From Archivesica marissinica (lineage: Eukaryota; Mollusca; Bivalvia; Venerida; Vesicomyidae): a stretch of DNA of 64,000 nucleotides. The stretch spans positions 47,603 to 111,602 of the forward strand of contig JABXNX010000108.1 of assembly GCA_014843695.1 (NCBI GenBank), read 5' to 3'. Positions 26,201 to 41,213 of the stretch are shown here, one piece after another. Each line of letters begins with the position of its first letter. Positions within the stretch are counted from its first letter, which is position 1. Both the position numbers and the translations under genes were made by a program. The notes under the pieces were generated by a model, which saw only the letters and a list, made by a program, of their open reading frames with translations, made no database searches and was not told where the DNA came from.

Positions 26201-29200
26201 GATACACACCCACACTGGGCATTGATACACACCCACACTGGGCATTGATACACACCCACACTGGGCATTGATACACACCCACACTGGGCATTGATACACA
26301 CCCACACTGGGCATTGATACACACCCACACAGGGCATTGATACACACCCACACTGGGCATTGATACACACCCACACTGGGCATTGATACACACCCACACT
26401 GGGCATTGATACACACCCACACTGGGCATTGATACACACCCACACTGGGCATTGATACACACCCACACTGGGCATTGATACACACCCACACTGGGCATTG
26501 ATACACACCCACACTGGGCATTGATACACACCCACACTGGGCATTGATACACATCCACACTGGGCATTGATACACACCCACACTGGGCATTGATACACAC
26601 CCACACTGGGCATTGATACACACCCACACTGTGCATTGATACACACCAACACTGGGCATTGATACACACCCACACAGGGCATTGATACACACCCACACTG
26701 GGCATTGATACACACCCACACTGGGCATTGATACACACCCACACTGGGCATTGATACACACCCACACTGGGCATTGATACACACCCACACTAGGCATTCA
26801 TACACACCCACACAGGGCATTCATACACTCCCACACGCAAGAGGGGCATTGATACACCCCCAAACGCAAGAGGGGCATTGATACACGCCCACACGCAATA
26901 GGGACATTGATACACACCCACACTGGGCATTGATACACACCCACACTGGGCATTGACCCACACTGGGCATTGATACACACCCACACTGGGCATTGATACA
27001 CACCCACACAGGGCATTGATACACACCCACACAGGTCATTGATACACACCCACACTGGGCATTGATACACACCCACACTGGGCATTGATACACACCCACA
27101 CAGGGCATTGATACACACCCACACTGGGCATTGATACACACACACACTGGGCATTGATACACACTGGGCATTGATACACACCCACACTGGGCACGATACA
27201 AACCCACACTGGGCATTGATACACACCCACACTGGGCATTGATACACACCACACTGGGCATTGATACACTCACACTGGGCATTGATACACACCCACACTG
27301 GGCATTGATACACACCCACACTGGGCATTGATACACACCCACACTGGGCATTGATACACACCCACACTGGGCATTGATACACACCCACACATGGCATTGA
27401 TACACCCCCACACTGGGCATTGCTACACACCCACACTGGGCATTGATACACACCCACACTGGGCATTGATACACCCCCACACAGGGCATTGATACACACC
27501 CACACAGGGCATTGATACACACCCACACTGGGCATTGATACACACCCACACTGGGCATTGATACACACCCACACAGGGCATTGATACACACCCACACAGG
27601 GCATTGATACACACCCACACTGGGCATTGCTACACACCCACACTGGGCATTGATACACACCCACACAGGGCATTGATACACACCCACACTGGCATTGATA
27701 CACCCCCACACAGGGCATTGATACACACCCACACTGGGCATCGATACACACCCACACATGGCATTGATACAACCCACCTGGGCATTGATACACACCCACA
27801 CTGGTCATTGATACACACCCACACTGGGCATTGATACACACCAACACAGGGCATTGATACACACCCATACTGGGCATTGATACACACCCACACTGGGCAT
27901 TGATACACACCCACACTGGTCATTGATACACACCCACACTGGGCATTGATACACACCAACACAGGGCATTGATACACACCCACACTGGGCATTGATACAC
28001 ACCCACACTGGGCATTGATACACACCCACACTGGGCATTGATACGCACCCACACAAGGCATTGATACACACCCACACTGGGCATTGATACACACCCACAC
28101 AGGGCATTGATACACACCCACACTGGGCATTGATACACACCCACACTGGGCATTGATACACACCCACACTGGGCATTGATACACACCCACACTGGGCATT
28201 GATACACACCCACACTGGGCATTGATACACACCCACACTGGGCATTGATACACACCCACACAGGGCATTGATACACACCCACACATGGCATTGATACACA
28301 CCCACACTGGGCATTGATACACACCCACACTGGGCATTGATACACACCCACACTGGGCATTGATACACACCCACACTGGGCATTGATACACACCCACACT
28401 GGGCATTGATACACACCCACACAGGGCATTGATACACATCCACACTGGGCATTAATACACAACCACACTGGGCATTGATACACACCCACACAGGGCATTG
28501 ATACACACCCACACTGGGCATTGATACACACCATCACTGGGCATTGATACACACCCACACTGGGCATTGATACACATCCACACTGGGCATTGATACACAC
28601 CCACACTGGGCATTGATACACACCCACACTGGGCATTGATACACACCCACACTGTGCATTGATACACACCAACACTGGGCATTGATACACACCCACACAG
28701 GGCATTGATACACACCCACACTGGGCATTGATACACACCCACACTGGGCATTGATACACACCCACACTGGGCATTGATACACACCCACACTGGGCATTGA
28801 TACACACCCACACTAGGCATTCATACACACCCACACAGGGCATTCATACACTCCCACACGCAAGAGGGGCATTGATACACCCCCAAACGCAAGAGGGGCA
28901 TTGATACACGCCCACACGCAATAGGGACATTGATACACACCCACACTGGGCATTGATACACACCCACACTGGGCATTGACCCACACTGGGCATTGATACA
29001 CACCCACACTGGGCATTGATACACACCCACACAGGGCATTGATACACACCCACACAGGTCATTGATACACACCCACACTGGGCATTGATACACACCCACA
29101 CTGGGCATTGATACACACCCACACTGGGCATTGATACACACACACACTGGGCATTGATACACACCCACACTGGGCATTGATACACACCCACACTGGGCAT

Positions 29201-32200
29201 TGATACACACCCACACTGGGCATTGATACACACCCACACTGGGCATTGATACACACCCACACTGGGCATTGATACACACACTGGGCATTGATACACACCC
29301 ACACTGGGCATTGATACACACCCACACTGGGCATTGATACACACCCACACTGGGCATTGATACACACCCACACTGGGCATTGATACACACCCACACAGGG
29401 CATTGATACACACCCACACTGGGCATTGATACACACCCACACTGGGCATTGATACACACCCACACTGGGCATTGATACACACCCACACAGGGCATTGATA
29501 CACACCCACACAGGGCATTGATACACACCCACACTGGGCATTGATACACACCCACACTGGGCATTGATACACACCCACACTGGGCATTGATACACACCCA
29601 CACTGGGCATTGATACACACCCACACAGGGCATTGATACACACCCACACTGGGCATTGATACACACCCACACATGGCATTGATACACACCCACACTGGGC
29701 ATTGATACACACCCACACTGGGCATTGATACACACCCACACTGGGCATTGATACACACCCACACTGGGCATTGATACACACCCACACTGGGCATTGATAC
29801 ACACCCACACGCAAGAGGGACATTGATACACACCCACATGCAAGAGGGACATTGATACACACCCACACACAAGAGGGACATTGATACACCCCCACATGCA
29901 AGAGGGACATTGATACACACCCACATGCAAGAGGGACATTGATACACACCCACACACAAGAGGGACATTGATACACACCCACACACAAGAGGGACATTGA
30001 TACACACCCACACGCAAGAGGGACATTGATACACCCCCACATGCAAGAGGGACATTGATACACCCCCACACACAAGATGGACATTGATACACACCCACAC
30101 GGGGCATTGATACACACCCACACGCAAGAGGGGCATTGATACACCCCCACACGGGGCATTGACACACACCCACATGCAAGAGGGGCATTGATACACCCCC
30201 ACATGCAAGAGGGGCATTGATACACACCCACACAGGGCATTGATACACACCCACACGCAAGAGAGGCATTGATACACCCCCACACGCAAGAGGGACATTG
30301 ATACACCCCCACACGCAAGAGGGACATTGATACACACCCACATGCAAGAGGGACATTGATACACACCCACAGGCAAGAGGGACATTGATACACCCCCACA
30401 TGCATGAGGGACATTGATACACACCCACATGCAAGAGGGACATTGATAGACCCCCACACGCAAGAAGGGCATTGATACACCCCCACACGTAAGAGGGGCA
30501 TTGATACACCCACACACGCAAGAGGGGCATTGATACACCCCCACATGCAAGAGGGACATTGATACACACCCACACAGGGCATTGATACACACCCACATGC
30601 AAGATGGACATTGATACACCCCCACACGCAAGAGGGGCATTGATACACCCCCACACGCAATATGGACATTGATACACACCCACACTGGGCATTGATACAC
30701 ACCCACACTCATGACACACTGGGCATTGATACACACCCACACTGGGCATTGATACACCCCCACACAGGGCATTGATACACACCCACACAGGCATTGATAC
30801 ACACCCACACTGGGCATTGATACACACCCACACTGGGCATTGATACACACCCACACAGGGCATTGATACACACCCACACTGGGCATTGATACACACCCAC
30901 ACAGGGCATTGATACACACCCACACAGGGCATTGATACACACCCACACGCAAGAGGGGCATTGATACACCCCCACACGGGGCATTGACACACACCCACAT
31001 GCAAGAGGGGCATTGATACACCCCCACATGCAAGAGGGGCATTGATACACACCCACACAGGGCATTGATACACACCCACACGCAAGAGGGCATTGATACA
31101 CCCCCACACGCAAGAGGGACATTGATACACCCCCACACGCAAGAGGGACATTGATACACACCCACATGCAAGAGGGACATTGATACACACCCACAGGCAA
31201 GAGGGACATTGATACACCCCCACATGCATGAGGGACATTGATACACACCCACATGCAAGAGGGACATTGATACACCCCCACACGCAAGAAGGGCATTGAT
31301 ACACCCCCACACGTAAGAGGGGCATTGATACACCCACACACGCAAGAGGGGCATTGATACACCCCCACATGCAAGAGGGACATTGATACACACCCACACA
31401 GGGCATTGATACACACCCACATGCAAGATGGACATTGATACACCCCCACACGCAAGAGGGGCATTGATACACCCCCACACGCAATATGGACATTGATACA
31501 CACCCACACTGGGCATTGATACACACCCACACTGGGCATTGACCCACACTGGGCATTGATACACACCCACACTGGGCATTGATACACCCCCACACAGGGC
31601 ATTGATACACAACCACACAGGTCATTGATACACACCCACACTGGGCATTGATACACACCCACACTGGGCATTGATACACACCCACACAGGGCATTGATAC
31701 ACACCCACACTGGGCATTGATACACACCCACACATGGCATTGATACACACCCACACTGGGCATTGATACACACCCACACTGGGCATTGATACACACCCAC
31801 ACTGGGCATTGATACACACCCACACTGGGCATTGATACACACCCACACTGGGCATTGATACACACCCACACTGGGCATTGATACACACCCACACTGGGCA
31901 TTGATACACACTCACACTGGGCATTGATACACACCCACACTGGGCATTGATACACACCCACACAGGGCATTGATACACACCCACACTGTGCATTGATACA
32001 CACCCACACTGGGCATTGATACACACTCACACTGGGCATTGATACACACCCACACTGGGCATTGATACACACCCACAATGAGCATTGATACACACCCACA
32101 CTGGGCATTAATACACACCCACACTGGGCATTGATACACACCCACACTGGGCATTGATACACACCCACACAGGGCATTGATACACACCCACACTGGGCAT

Positions 32201-35200
32201 TGATACACACCTACACAGGGCATTGATACACACCCACACGCAAGAGGGACATTGATACACACCCACATGCAAGAGGGATATTGATACACTACCCACACAC
32301 AAGAGGGACATTGATACACCCACACACAAGAGGGACATTGATACACCCCCACATGCAAGAGGGGCATTGATACATCCCCACACGGGACATTGATACACAC
32401 CCACATGCAAGAGGGGCATTGATACACCCCCACAAGGAAGAGGGACATTGATACACCCCCACACGCAAGAGGGACATTGATACACACCCACATGCAAGAG
32501 GGACATTGATACACCCCCATACACAAGAGGGGCATTGATACACCCCCACACGCAAGAGGGACATTGATACACACCCACACAAGGCATTGATACACACCCA
32601 CATGCAAGAGGGACATTGATACACCCCCACACGCAAGAGGGACATTGATACACACCCACACGCAAGAGGGGCATTGATACACCCCCACACGCAAGAGGGG
32701 CATTGATACACCCCCACATTGATACACACCCACACGCAAGAGAGGCATTGATACACCCCCACACGCAAGAGGGACATTGATACACCCCCACACGCAAGAG
32801 GGACATTGATACACACCCACATGCAAGAGGGACATTGATACACACCCACAGGCAAGAGGGACATTGATACACCCCCACATGCATGAGGGACATTGATACA
32901 CACCCACATGCAAGAGGGACATTGATAGACCCCCACACGCAAGAAGGGCATTGATACACCCCCACACGTAAGAGGGGCATTGATACACCCACACACGCAA
33001 GAGGGGCATTGATACACCCCCACATGCAAGAGGGACATTGATACACACCCACACAGGGCATTGATACACACCCACATGCAAGATGGACATTGATACACCC
33101 CCACACGCAAGAGGGGCATTGATACACCCCCACACGCAATATGGACATTGATACACACCCACACTGGGCATTGATACACACCCACACTGGGCATTGACCC
33201 ACACTGGGCATTGATACACACCCACACTGGGCATTGATACACCCCCACACAGGGCATTGATACACACCCACACAGGTCATTGATACACACCCACACTGGG
33301 CATTGATACACACCCACACTGGGCATTGATACACACCCACACAGGGCATTGATACACACCCACACGGGCATTGATACACACCCACACGGGCATTGATACA
33401 CACCCACACTGGGCATTGATACACACCCACACTGGGCATTGATACACACCCACACGCAAGAGGGGCATTGATACACCCCCACACGGGGCATTGATACACA
33501 CCCACATGCAAGAGGGGCATTGATACACCCCCACATGCAAGAGGGGCATTGATACACACCCACACAGGGCATTGATACACACCCACACGCAAGAGGGGCA
33601 TTGATACACCCCCACACGCAAGAGGGACATTGATACACCCCCACACGCAAGAGGGACATTGATACACACCCACATGCAAGAGGGACATTGATACACACCC
33701 ACATGCAAGAGGGACATTGATACACCCCCACATGCATGAGGGACATTGATACACACCCACATGCAAGAGGGACATTGATACACCCCCACACGCAAGAAGG
33801 GCATTGATACACCCCCACACGTAAGAGGGGCATTGATACACCCACACACGCAAGAGGGGCATTGATACACCCCCACATGCAAGAGGGACATTGATACACA
33901 CCCACACAGGGCATTGATACACACCCACATGCAAGATGGACATTGATACACCCCCACACGCAAGAGGGGCATTGATACACCCCCACACGCAATATGGACA
34001 TTGATACACACCCACACTGGGCATTGATACACACCCACACTGGGCATTGACCCACACTGGGCATTGATACACACCCACACTGGGCATTGATACACCCCCA
34101 CACAGGGCATTGATACACAACCACACAGGTCATTGATACACACCCACACTGGGCATTGATACACACCCACACTGGGCATTGATACACACCCACACAGGGC
34201 ATTGATACACACCCACACTGGGCATTGATACACACCCACACATGGCATTGATACACACCCACACTGGGCATTGATACACACCCACACTGGGCATTGATAC
34301 ACACCCACACTGGGCATTGATACACACCCACACTGGGCATTGATACACACCCACACTGGGCATTGATACACACCCACACTGGGCATTGATACACACCCAC
34401 ACTGGGCATTGATACACACTCACACTGGGCATTGATACACCCCACACAGGGCATTGATACACACCCACACTGTGCATTGATACACACCCACACTGGGCAT
34501 TGATACACACTCACACTGGGCATTGATACACACCCACACTGGGCATTGATACACACCCACAATGAGCATTGATACACACCCACACTGGGCATTAATACAC
34601 ACCCACACTGGGCATTGATACACACCCACACTGGGCATTGATACACACCCACACAGGGCATTGATACACACCCACACTGGGCATTGATACACACCTACAC
34701 AGGGCATTGATACACACCCACACGCAAGAGGGACATTGATACACACCCACATGCAAGAGGGATATTGATACACTACCCACACACAAGAGGGACATTGATA
34801 CACCCACACACAAGAGGGACATTGATACACCCCCACATGCAAGAGGGGCATTGATACATCCCCACACGGGACATTGATACACACCCACATGCAAGAGGGG
34901 CATTGATACACCCCCACAAGGAAGAGGGACATTGATACACCCCCACACGCAAGAGGGACATTGATACACACCCACATGCAAGAGGGACATTGATACACCC
35001 CCATACACAAGAGGGGCATTGATACACCCCCACACGCAAGAGGGACATTGATACACACCCACACAAGGCATTGATACACACCCACATGCAAGAGGGACAT
35101 TGATACACCCCCACACACAAGATGGACATTGATACACACCCACACGGGGCATTGATACACACCCACACGCAAGAGGGGCATTGATACACCCCCACACGGG

Positions 35201-38080
35201 GCATTGACACACACCCACATGCAAGAGGGGCATTGATACACCCCCACATGCAAGAGGGGCATTGATACACACCCACACAGGGCATTGATACACACCCACA
35301 CGCAAGAGAGGCATTGATACACCCCCACACGCAAGAGGGACATTGATACACCCCCACACGCAAGAGGGACATTGATACACACCCACATGCAAGAGGGACA
35401 TTGATACACACCCACAGGCAAGAGGGACATTGATACACCCCCACATGCATGAGGGACATTGATACACACCCACATGCAAGAGGGACATTGATAGACCCAC
35501 ACACGCAAGAGGGGCATTGATACACCCCCACATGCAAGAGGGACATTGATACACACCCACATGCAAGAGGGACATTGATACACCCCCATACACAAGAGGG
35601 GCATTGATACACCCCCACACGCAAGAGGGACATTGATACACACCCACACAAGGCATTGATACACACCCACACGCAAGAGGGGCATTCATACACCCCCACA
35701 CGGGGCATTGACACACACCCACATGCAAGAGGGGCATTGATACACCCCCACATGCAAGAGGGGCATTGATACACACCCACANNNNNNNNNNNNNNNNNNN
35801 NNNNNNNNNNNNNNNNNNNNNNNNNNNNNNNNNNNNNNNNNNNNNNNNNNNNNNNNNNNNNNNNNNNNNNNNNNNNNNNNNNNNNNNNNNNNNNNNNNNN
35901 NNNNNNNNNNNNNNNNNNNNNNNNNNNNNNNNNNNNNNNNNNNNNNNNNNNNNNNNNNNNNNNNNNNNNNNNNNNNNNNNNNNNNNNNNNNNNNNNNNNN
36001 NNNNNNNNNNNNNNNNNNNNNNNNNNNNNNNNNNNNNNNNNNNNNNNNNNNNNNNNNNNNNNNNNNNNNNNNNNNNNNNNNNNNNNNNNNNNNNNNNNNN
36101 NNNNNNNNNNNNNNNNNNNNNNNNNNNNNNNNNNNNNNNNNNNNNNNNNNNNNNNNNNNNNNNNNNNNNNNNNNNNNNNNNNNNNNNNNNNNNNNNNNNN
36201 NNNNNNNNNNNNNNNNNNNNNNNNNNNNNNNNNNNNNNNNNNNNNNNNNNNNNNNNNNNNNNNNNNNNNNNNNNNNNNNNNNNNNNNNNNNNNNNNNNNN
36301 NNNNNNNNNNNNNNNNNNNNNNNNNNNNNNNNNNNNNNNNNNNNNNNNNNNNNNNNNNNNNNNNNNNNNNNNNNNNNNNNNNNNNNNNNNNNNNNNNNNN
36401 NNNNNNNNNNNNNNNNNNNNNNNNNNNNNNNNNNNNNNNNNNNNNNNNNNNNNNNNNNNNNNNNNNNNNNNNNNNNNNNNNNNNNNNNNNNNNNNNNNNN
36501 NNNNNNNNNNNNNNNNNNNNNNNNNNNNNNNNNNNNNNNNNNNNNNNNNNNNNNNNNNNNNNNNNNNNNNNNNNNNNNNNNNNNNNNNNNNNNNNNNNNN
36601 NNNNNNNNNNNNNNNNNNNNNNNNNNNNNNNNNNNNNNNNNNNNNNNNNNNNNNNNNNNNNNNNNNNNNNNNNNNNNNNNNNNNNNNNNNNNNNNNNNNN
36701 NNNNNNNNNNNNNNNNNNNNNNNNNNNNNNNNNNNNNNNNNNNNNNNNNNNNNNNNNNNNNNNNNNNNNNNNNNNNNNNNNGGCATTGATACACACCCAC
36801 ACTGGGCATTGATACACACCCACACAGGGCATTTATACACACCCACACTGGGCATTGATACATACCTACACGGGGCTTTGATACACACCCACATGCAAGA
36901 GGGGCATTGATACACACCCACATGGAAGAGGGATATTGATACACTCCCACACGCAAGAGGGACATTGATACACACACACACAAGAGGGACATTGATACAC
37001 CCCCATATGCAGGGGGTTGTTGGGTTGTTGCAAGAGGGGCATTGATACACCCCCACACGCAAGAGGGACATTGATACACACCCACACAAGGCATTGATAC
37101 ACACCCACATGCAAGAGGGACATTGATACACCCCCACACACAAGATGGACATTGATACACACCCACACGGGGCATTGATACACACCCACACGCAAGAGGG
37201 GCATTGATACACCCCCACACGGGGCATTGACACACACCCACATGCAAGAGGGGCATTGATACACCCCCACATGCAAGAGGGGCATTGATACACACCCACA
37301 CAGGGCATTGATACACACCCACACGCAAGAGAGGCATTGATACACCCCCACACGCAAGAGGGACATTGATACACCCCCACACGCAAGAGGGACATTGATA
37401 CACACCCACATGCAAGAGGGACATTGATACACACCCACACGGGACATTGATACACCCCACATGCAAGAGGGACATTAATACACCCCCACACGCAAGATGG
37501 ACATTGATACACCCCCACACGCAAGATGGACATTGATACACCCCACATGGGACATTGATACACCCCCACATGGGACATTGATACCCCCATATGGGACATT
37601 GATACACCCACATGGGACATTGATACACCCCCACATGGGACATTGATACACCCCACATGGGACATTGATACACCCCCACATGGGACATTGATACACCCCC
37701 ACATGGGACATTGATACACCCCCACATGGGACATTGATACACATCCCCACACAGGACATTGATACACCCCCATATGGGACATTGATACACCCCCACATGG
37801 GACATTGATACACCCCCACATGGGACATTGATACATCGCCACACAGGACATTGATACACCCCCACACAGGACATTGATACACACCCACACAGGACATTGA
37901 TACACACCCACACAGGACATTGATACACCCCCACACAGGACATTGATACACCCCCACACAGGACATTGATACACCCCCACACAGGACATTGATACACCCC
38001 CACATGCAAGAGGGACATTGATACACCCCCACATGCAAGAGGGACATTGATACACCCCCACACGCAAGAGGGACATTGAT
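23259..38080. repeat. 23/29-bp minisatellite array (about 14.8 kb)
   Basis: Two interleaved unit classes share GACATTGATACACACCCAC or GGCATTGATACACACCCAC. The short class (23 bp) ends CTGGG or CAGGG; the long class (29 bp) ends GCAAGAGGG. Long units dominate 23259-25930, short units 25930-26810 and 27000-28840, and mixed blocks follow. Blocks are duplicated: 24823-26820 recurs with a shift of 2023 bp, and 30700-32200 recurs with a shift of about 2.5 kb at 33270-34690. A homogeneous 23-bp subarray (CACATGGGACATTGATAC type, then CACACAGGACATTG type) covers about 37536-37990. A small foreign insert, rich in GGGTTGTT, sits at about 37010-37031. The array is intronic to SIRT1 and ends 26 bp from an acceptor. 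Confidence 0.97.
35782..36781. other. Assembly gap (1000 N) inside the 23/29-bp array
   Basis: Exactly 1000 N bases with the same array on both sides. The length is probably a placeholder. Confidence 0.98.
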
Positions 38081-38100
38081 AGCATAGGAAGTAATAAAAT

Positions 38101-39140
38101 GATCAACACACTGTCACAATACTAACAGATCAACACACTGTCACAATACTAACAGATCAACACACTGTCACAATACTAACAGATCAACACACTGTCACAA
38201 TACTAACAGATCAACACACTGTCACAATACTAACAGATCAACAAACTGTCACAATACTAACAGATCAACACACTGTCACAATACTAACAGATCAACACAC
38301 TATCACAATACTAACAGATCAACACACTGTCACAATACTAACAGATCAACACACTGTCACAATACTAACAGATCAACATACTGTCACAACACTAACAGAT
38401 CAACACACTGTCACAACACTAACAGATCAACACACTGTCACAATACTAACAGATCAACACATGGTCACAATACTAACAGATCAACACACTGTCACAATAC
38501 TAACAGATCAACACACTGTCACAATACTAACAGATCAACACACTGTCACAATACTAACAGATCAACACACTGTCACAATACTAACAGATCAACACACTGT
38601 CACAATACTAACAGATCAACACACTGTCACAATACTAACAGATCAACACACTGTCACAATACTAACAGTTGTCACTAACAGATCAACACACTGTCACAAC
38701 ACTAACAGATCAACACACTGTCACAATACTAACAGATCAACACACGGTCACAATACTAACAGATCAACACACTGTCACAATACTAACAGATCAACACACT
38801 GTCACAATACTAACAGATCAACACACTGTCACAATACTAACAGATCAACACACTGTCACAATACTAACAGATCAACACACTGTCACAATACTAACAGATC
38901 AACACACTGTCACAATACTAACAGATCAACACACTGTCACAATACTAACAGATCAACACACTGTCACAATACTAACAGATCAACACACTGTCACAATACT
39001 AACAGATCAACACACTGTCACAATACTAACAGATCAACACACTGTCACAATACTAACAGATCAACACACTGTCACAATACTAACAGATCAACACACTGTC
39101 ACAATACTAACAGATCAACACACTGTCACAACACTAACAG
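38101..39140. repeat. 27-bp minisatellite (about 38 copies)
   Basis: Unit GATCAACACACTGTCACAAT plus ACTAACA, very uniform, with one broken unit near 38668. It is separated from the preceding 23/29-bp array by only 20 bases. Its right end directly meets the tail of a SINE fragment. The 9-residue forward frame (TILTDQHTV) is an artefact of a unit length divisible by three. Confidence 0.96.
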
Positions 39141-39154
39141 AATGGATTGTTATG

Positions 39155-39312
39155 GTTTGTTTGTCATACGGCGACTCTCCAGCTAGTATTGATGGAGGAA
39201 CACCCCATGAGCACAAACGGCACGTGGGTAGAACCACAAAACCTTCTGCAAGCCAAATGGATGAATGAATTTGACAAGTAATTTGAAATAAACGACCTCC
39301 TGAAGCACTTGG
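39155..39312 (-). mobile_element. SINE fragment with internal deletion
   Basis: It aligns by eye to the intact SINE at 54441-54695 in the same orientation: a GGCGACTCTCCAGC block, GATGGAGGAA, then GGGTAGAACCAC, GCAAGCCAAATGGATG, and a head-end remnant AAGTAATTTGAAAT. The part between the GAATTTGAC block and the head is deleted, including the B box. It cannot be active. Confidence 0.7.
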
Positions 39313-39371
39313 TACCTTTAAAGTTGTAGGAACTTGTTTCACAGTCAGTGTAAAATATATAGAGGATATTT

Positions 39372-39475
39372 ATTTGTTTTGAGTGAATATGGAATATATC
39401 TCACTGAGAAGTGAGAACATTTCAAATATGACTTCGAGGTGAGATATATTCCATATTCATTCAAAACAAACAAAT
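39372..39475. repeat. Inverted repeat with arms of about 33 bp
   Basis: The arm at 39372-39404 (ATTTGTTTTGAGTGAATATG, then GAATATATCTCAC) is matched inverted at 39439-39475 with few differences, around a 34-bp loop. It resembles a short palindromic MITE. No flanking duplication is evident. Confidence 0.6.
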
Positions 39476-39479
39476 TTTC

Positions 39480-40232
39480 TTTTTATTTTATGATAATTGG
39501 TGAAAAACAAACACAAAATGAAGAAATTAAAATAGTTGGCCGCCGTGTTTTTGCGCGGATGAATACATTAACGACTATATGTCGTGAGTCGAAAGAAACA
39601 CAAATCTGCCGCCATCTTGAATTTAAAGTTGAATCGAGGAAAAATACATGAACAATCGCCAGCCTCGCCAATGGCTACAATATTGCAAAATTGGCTAATA
39701 AAAACTCAGTTTGGTGAAAATTATAAAAACGGCGAAAATCTGTAAAATATCTGAAAATTGGAAATTCCCCCGAGAATATTTGTGGAAAATTACTCGGGTC
39801 AAGGTGAAATCGTGTCGCGCGTGACTAATATCACGGACTGGAGAATCATACAAGCATGTTGTTTGTTTATTTAATGGGGCGTAATGTTTGATTAGTTGTA
39901 TTTCGCTTTTGATTTGTTTCATAACAAAAACAATAATACAGGTAAATAGTGTCATTGAAGCCAGGTAAACGGTGAAAATTAAATGACACGTGTAACACGG
40001 TGCAAGTTTGTGAAAAAAACAACAACATCGGATGATAAAATTATTTTACATTCCAGGTACATATCCTCAATATTGTTAGATTCCATTTTTTATTTATTTA
40101 AATTTTGTTAGAGCTATTAATTGTTTATATATTATTATTCAATAGCAGACGGTTGATTTATTGTTGTTGTCTAAGCATTTAAAGGGAGAGTAATAGTGCA
40201 AGAATAGTGTATTGGGTAAAAAAGTAGTCCGG
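39480..40232. other. Unique AT-rich intronic sequence
   Basis: No open frame with recognisable content, no RNA gene and no tandem array seen. A small GC-richer patch (GCCGCCGTGTTTTTGCGCGG, near 39539) interrupts it. Part of it could be the interior of a decayed element bounded by the inverted repeats at 39372 and 40233, but matching ends were not found. Confidence 0.5.
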
Positions 40233-40284
40233 CAGTGAGATATAATCCATATCTCACCGATGAGATATGGATTATAGCTCACTG
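40233..40284. repeat. Near-perfect palindrome (24-bp arms, 4-bp spacer)
   Basis: The arms CAGTGAGATATAATCCATAT + CTCA (40233-40256) and their inverted copy (40261-40284) differ at one position and are separated by only four bases, so the DNA could form a cruciform. Confidence 0.85.
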
Positions 40285-40947
40285 ATAGAACACTGTATTT
40301 CATCAATTAGCATAAAATAAATACATTTTATTATATCTATATATAATGTCATACTCGATTGTCTCAATCTTTAACAACTCGGCCATGAAAAGCCAGGATT
40401 GAGAGAGTATTTGGTTGGTATTTGACACAAAATATACACAGCGTACTTGACTATTTGAACCGATACCACATCGGTGAAAATGCAAATTTTATATATATAT
40501 ACAGAATGTAATTTCATGGTATAATTCTTCTGAGTATTTCAACTAATAAACAAACGTTGTATACGACGTTTGTTGACATAACAAAAAAATGTAAACAGGA
40601 TCAACATCCATGCATAATACAAAGCGTGTACCCTGAAAGACAACATTTTATGGTACATATTTACCGTGATATCTAACATTTGTACCGTTGATGTTTTAGA
40701 CTAATCACATTTAAATTATACAGAATCAAGAGCTTAGTATAGACTCCAATAATGAACAAATGTTAATTCAAGAAGAGCGCTGCTCACCATTATATGAAAT
40801 CCTACTTTCACTTTTGAGAGTTTGTAATCGTAAAAACATTTTTTATTGATTGCAAGTCAAGTGTTCGAATTATTTTGGAAGAATTTGTAGCAGCAATGTT
40901 ATTTTATGCATTTATTATTTTTGCTTTATATGGTGTAATGTGGCTTT
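40285..40947. other. Unique AT-rich intronic sequence
   Basis: Intron sequence with a short (TA)n tract near 40490-40500. I see no exon, RNA gene or element. Confidence 0.55.
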
Positions 40948-41188
40948 TTAACCCATTCAACACCAAGTAACTCACATGGACTGGTCCATGATATTCATAA
41001 ACCAATAAATGAATCAGAAAATCACATTTGGACAAGTTCATTTATCAAAATGGGTAATTATGTCTAAAAATAGTCATATCACTGGAAAAAAGTGCAGATC
41101 CTGATGAGACGGATCGTCACGAGCCGGCTCATCTGGATCTACACTTTTTGTAAGCCTATTTAGAGGTCTGTGGTGTTGAAAGGGTTAA
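40948..41188. mobile_element. Probable piggyBac-type MITE (TTAA duplications)
   Basis: TTAA at 40948-40951 and TTAA at 41185-41188 flank a 233-bp body. Its ends CCCATTCAACACCA (40952-40965) and the inverted CCCTTTCAACACCA (41171-41184) match at 13 of 14 positions. TTAA target duplications and ends starting with CC plus a pyrimidine or A are the hallmarks of the piggyBac superfamily. A second internal hairpin (22-nt arms at 41087-41108 and 41128-41149, two mismatches) is present. There is no transposase, so the element is non-autonomous. The right edge lies 24 bp from the 5' splice donor of the neighbouring SIRT1 exon. Confidence 0.7.
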
Positions 41189-41213
41189 GGGGCGCACAAA
41201 CATGTGAACATAC

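Noticed and set aside
23196..38109. Minus-strand frames of 800-1192 codons rich in Cys, Val and Gly (CINAQCGCVSMP type) that look like a cysteine-rich secreted protein
   Set aside because: They are translations of the 23/29-bp array and lie between two SIRT1 exons with good splice sites. They have no signal peptide and no start outside the repeat.
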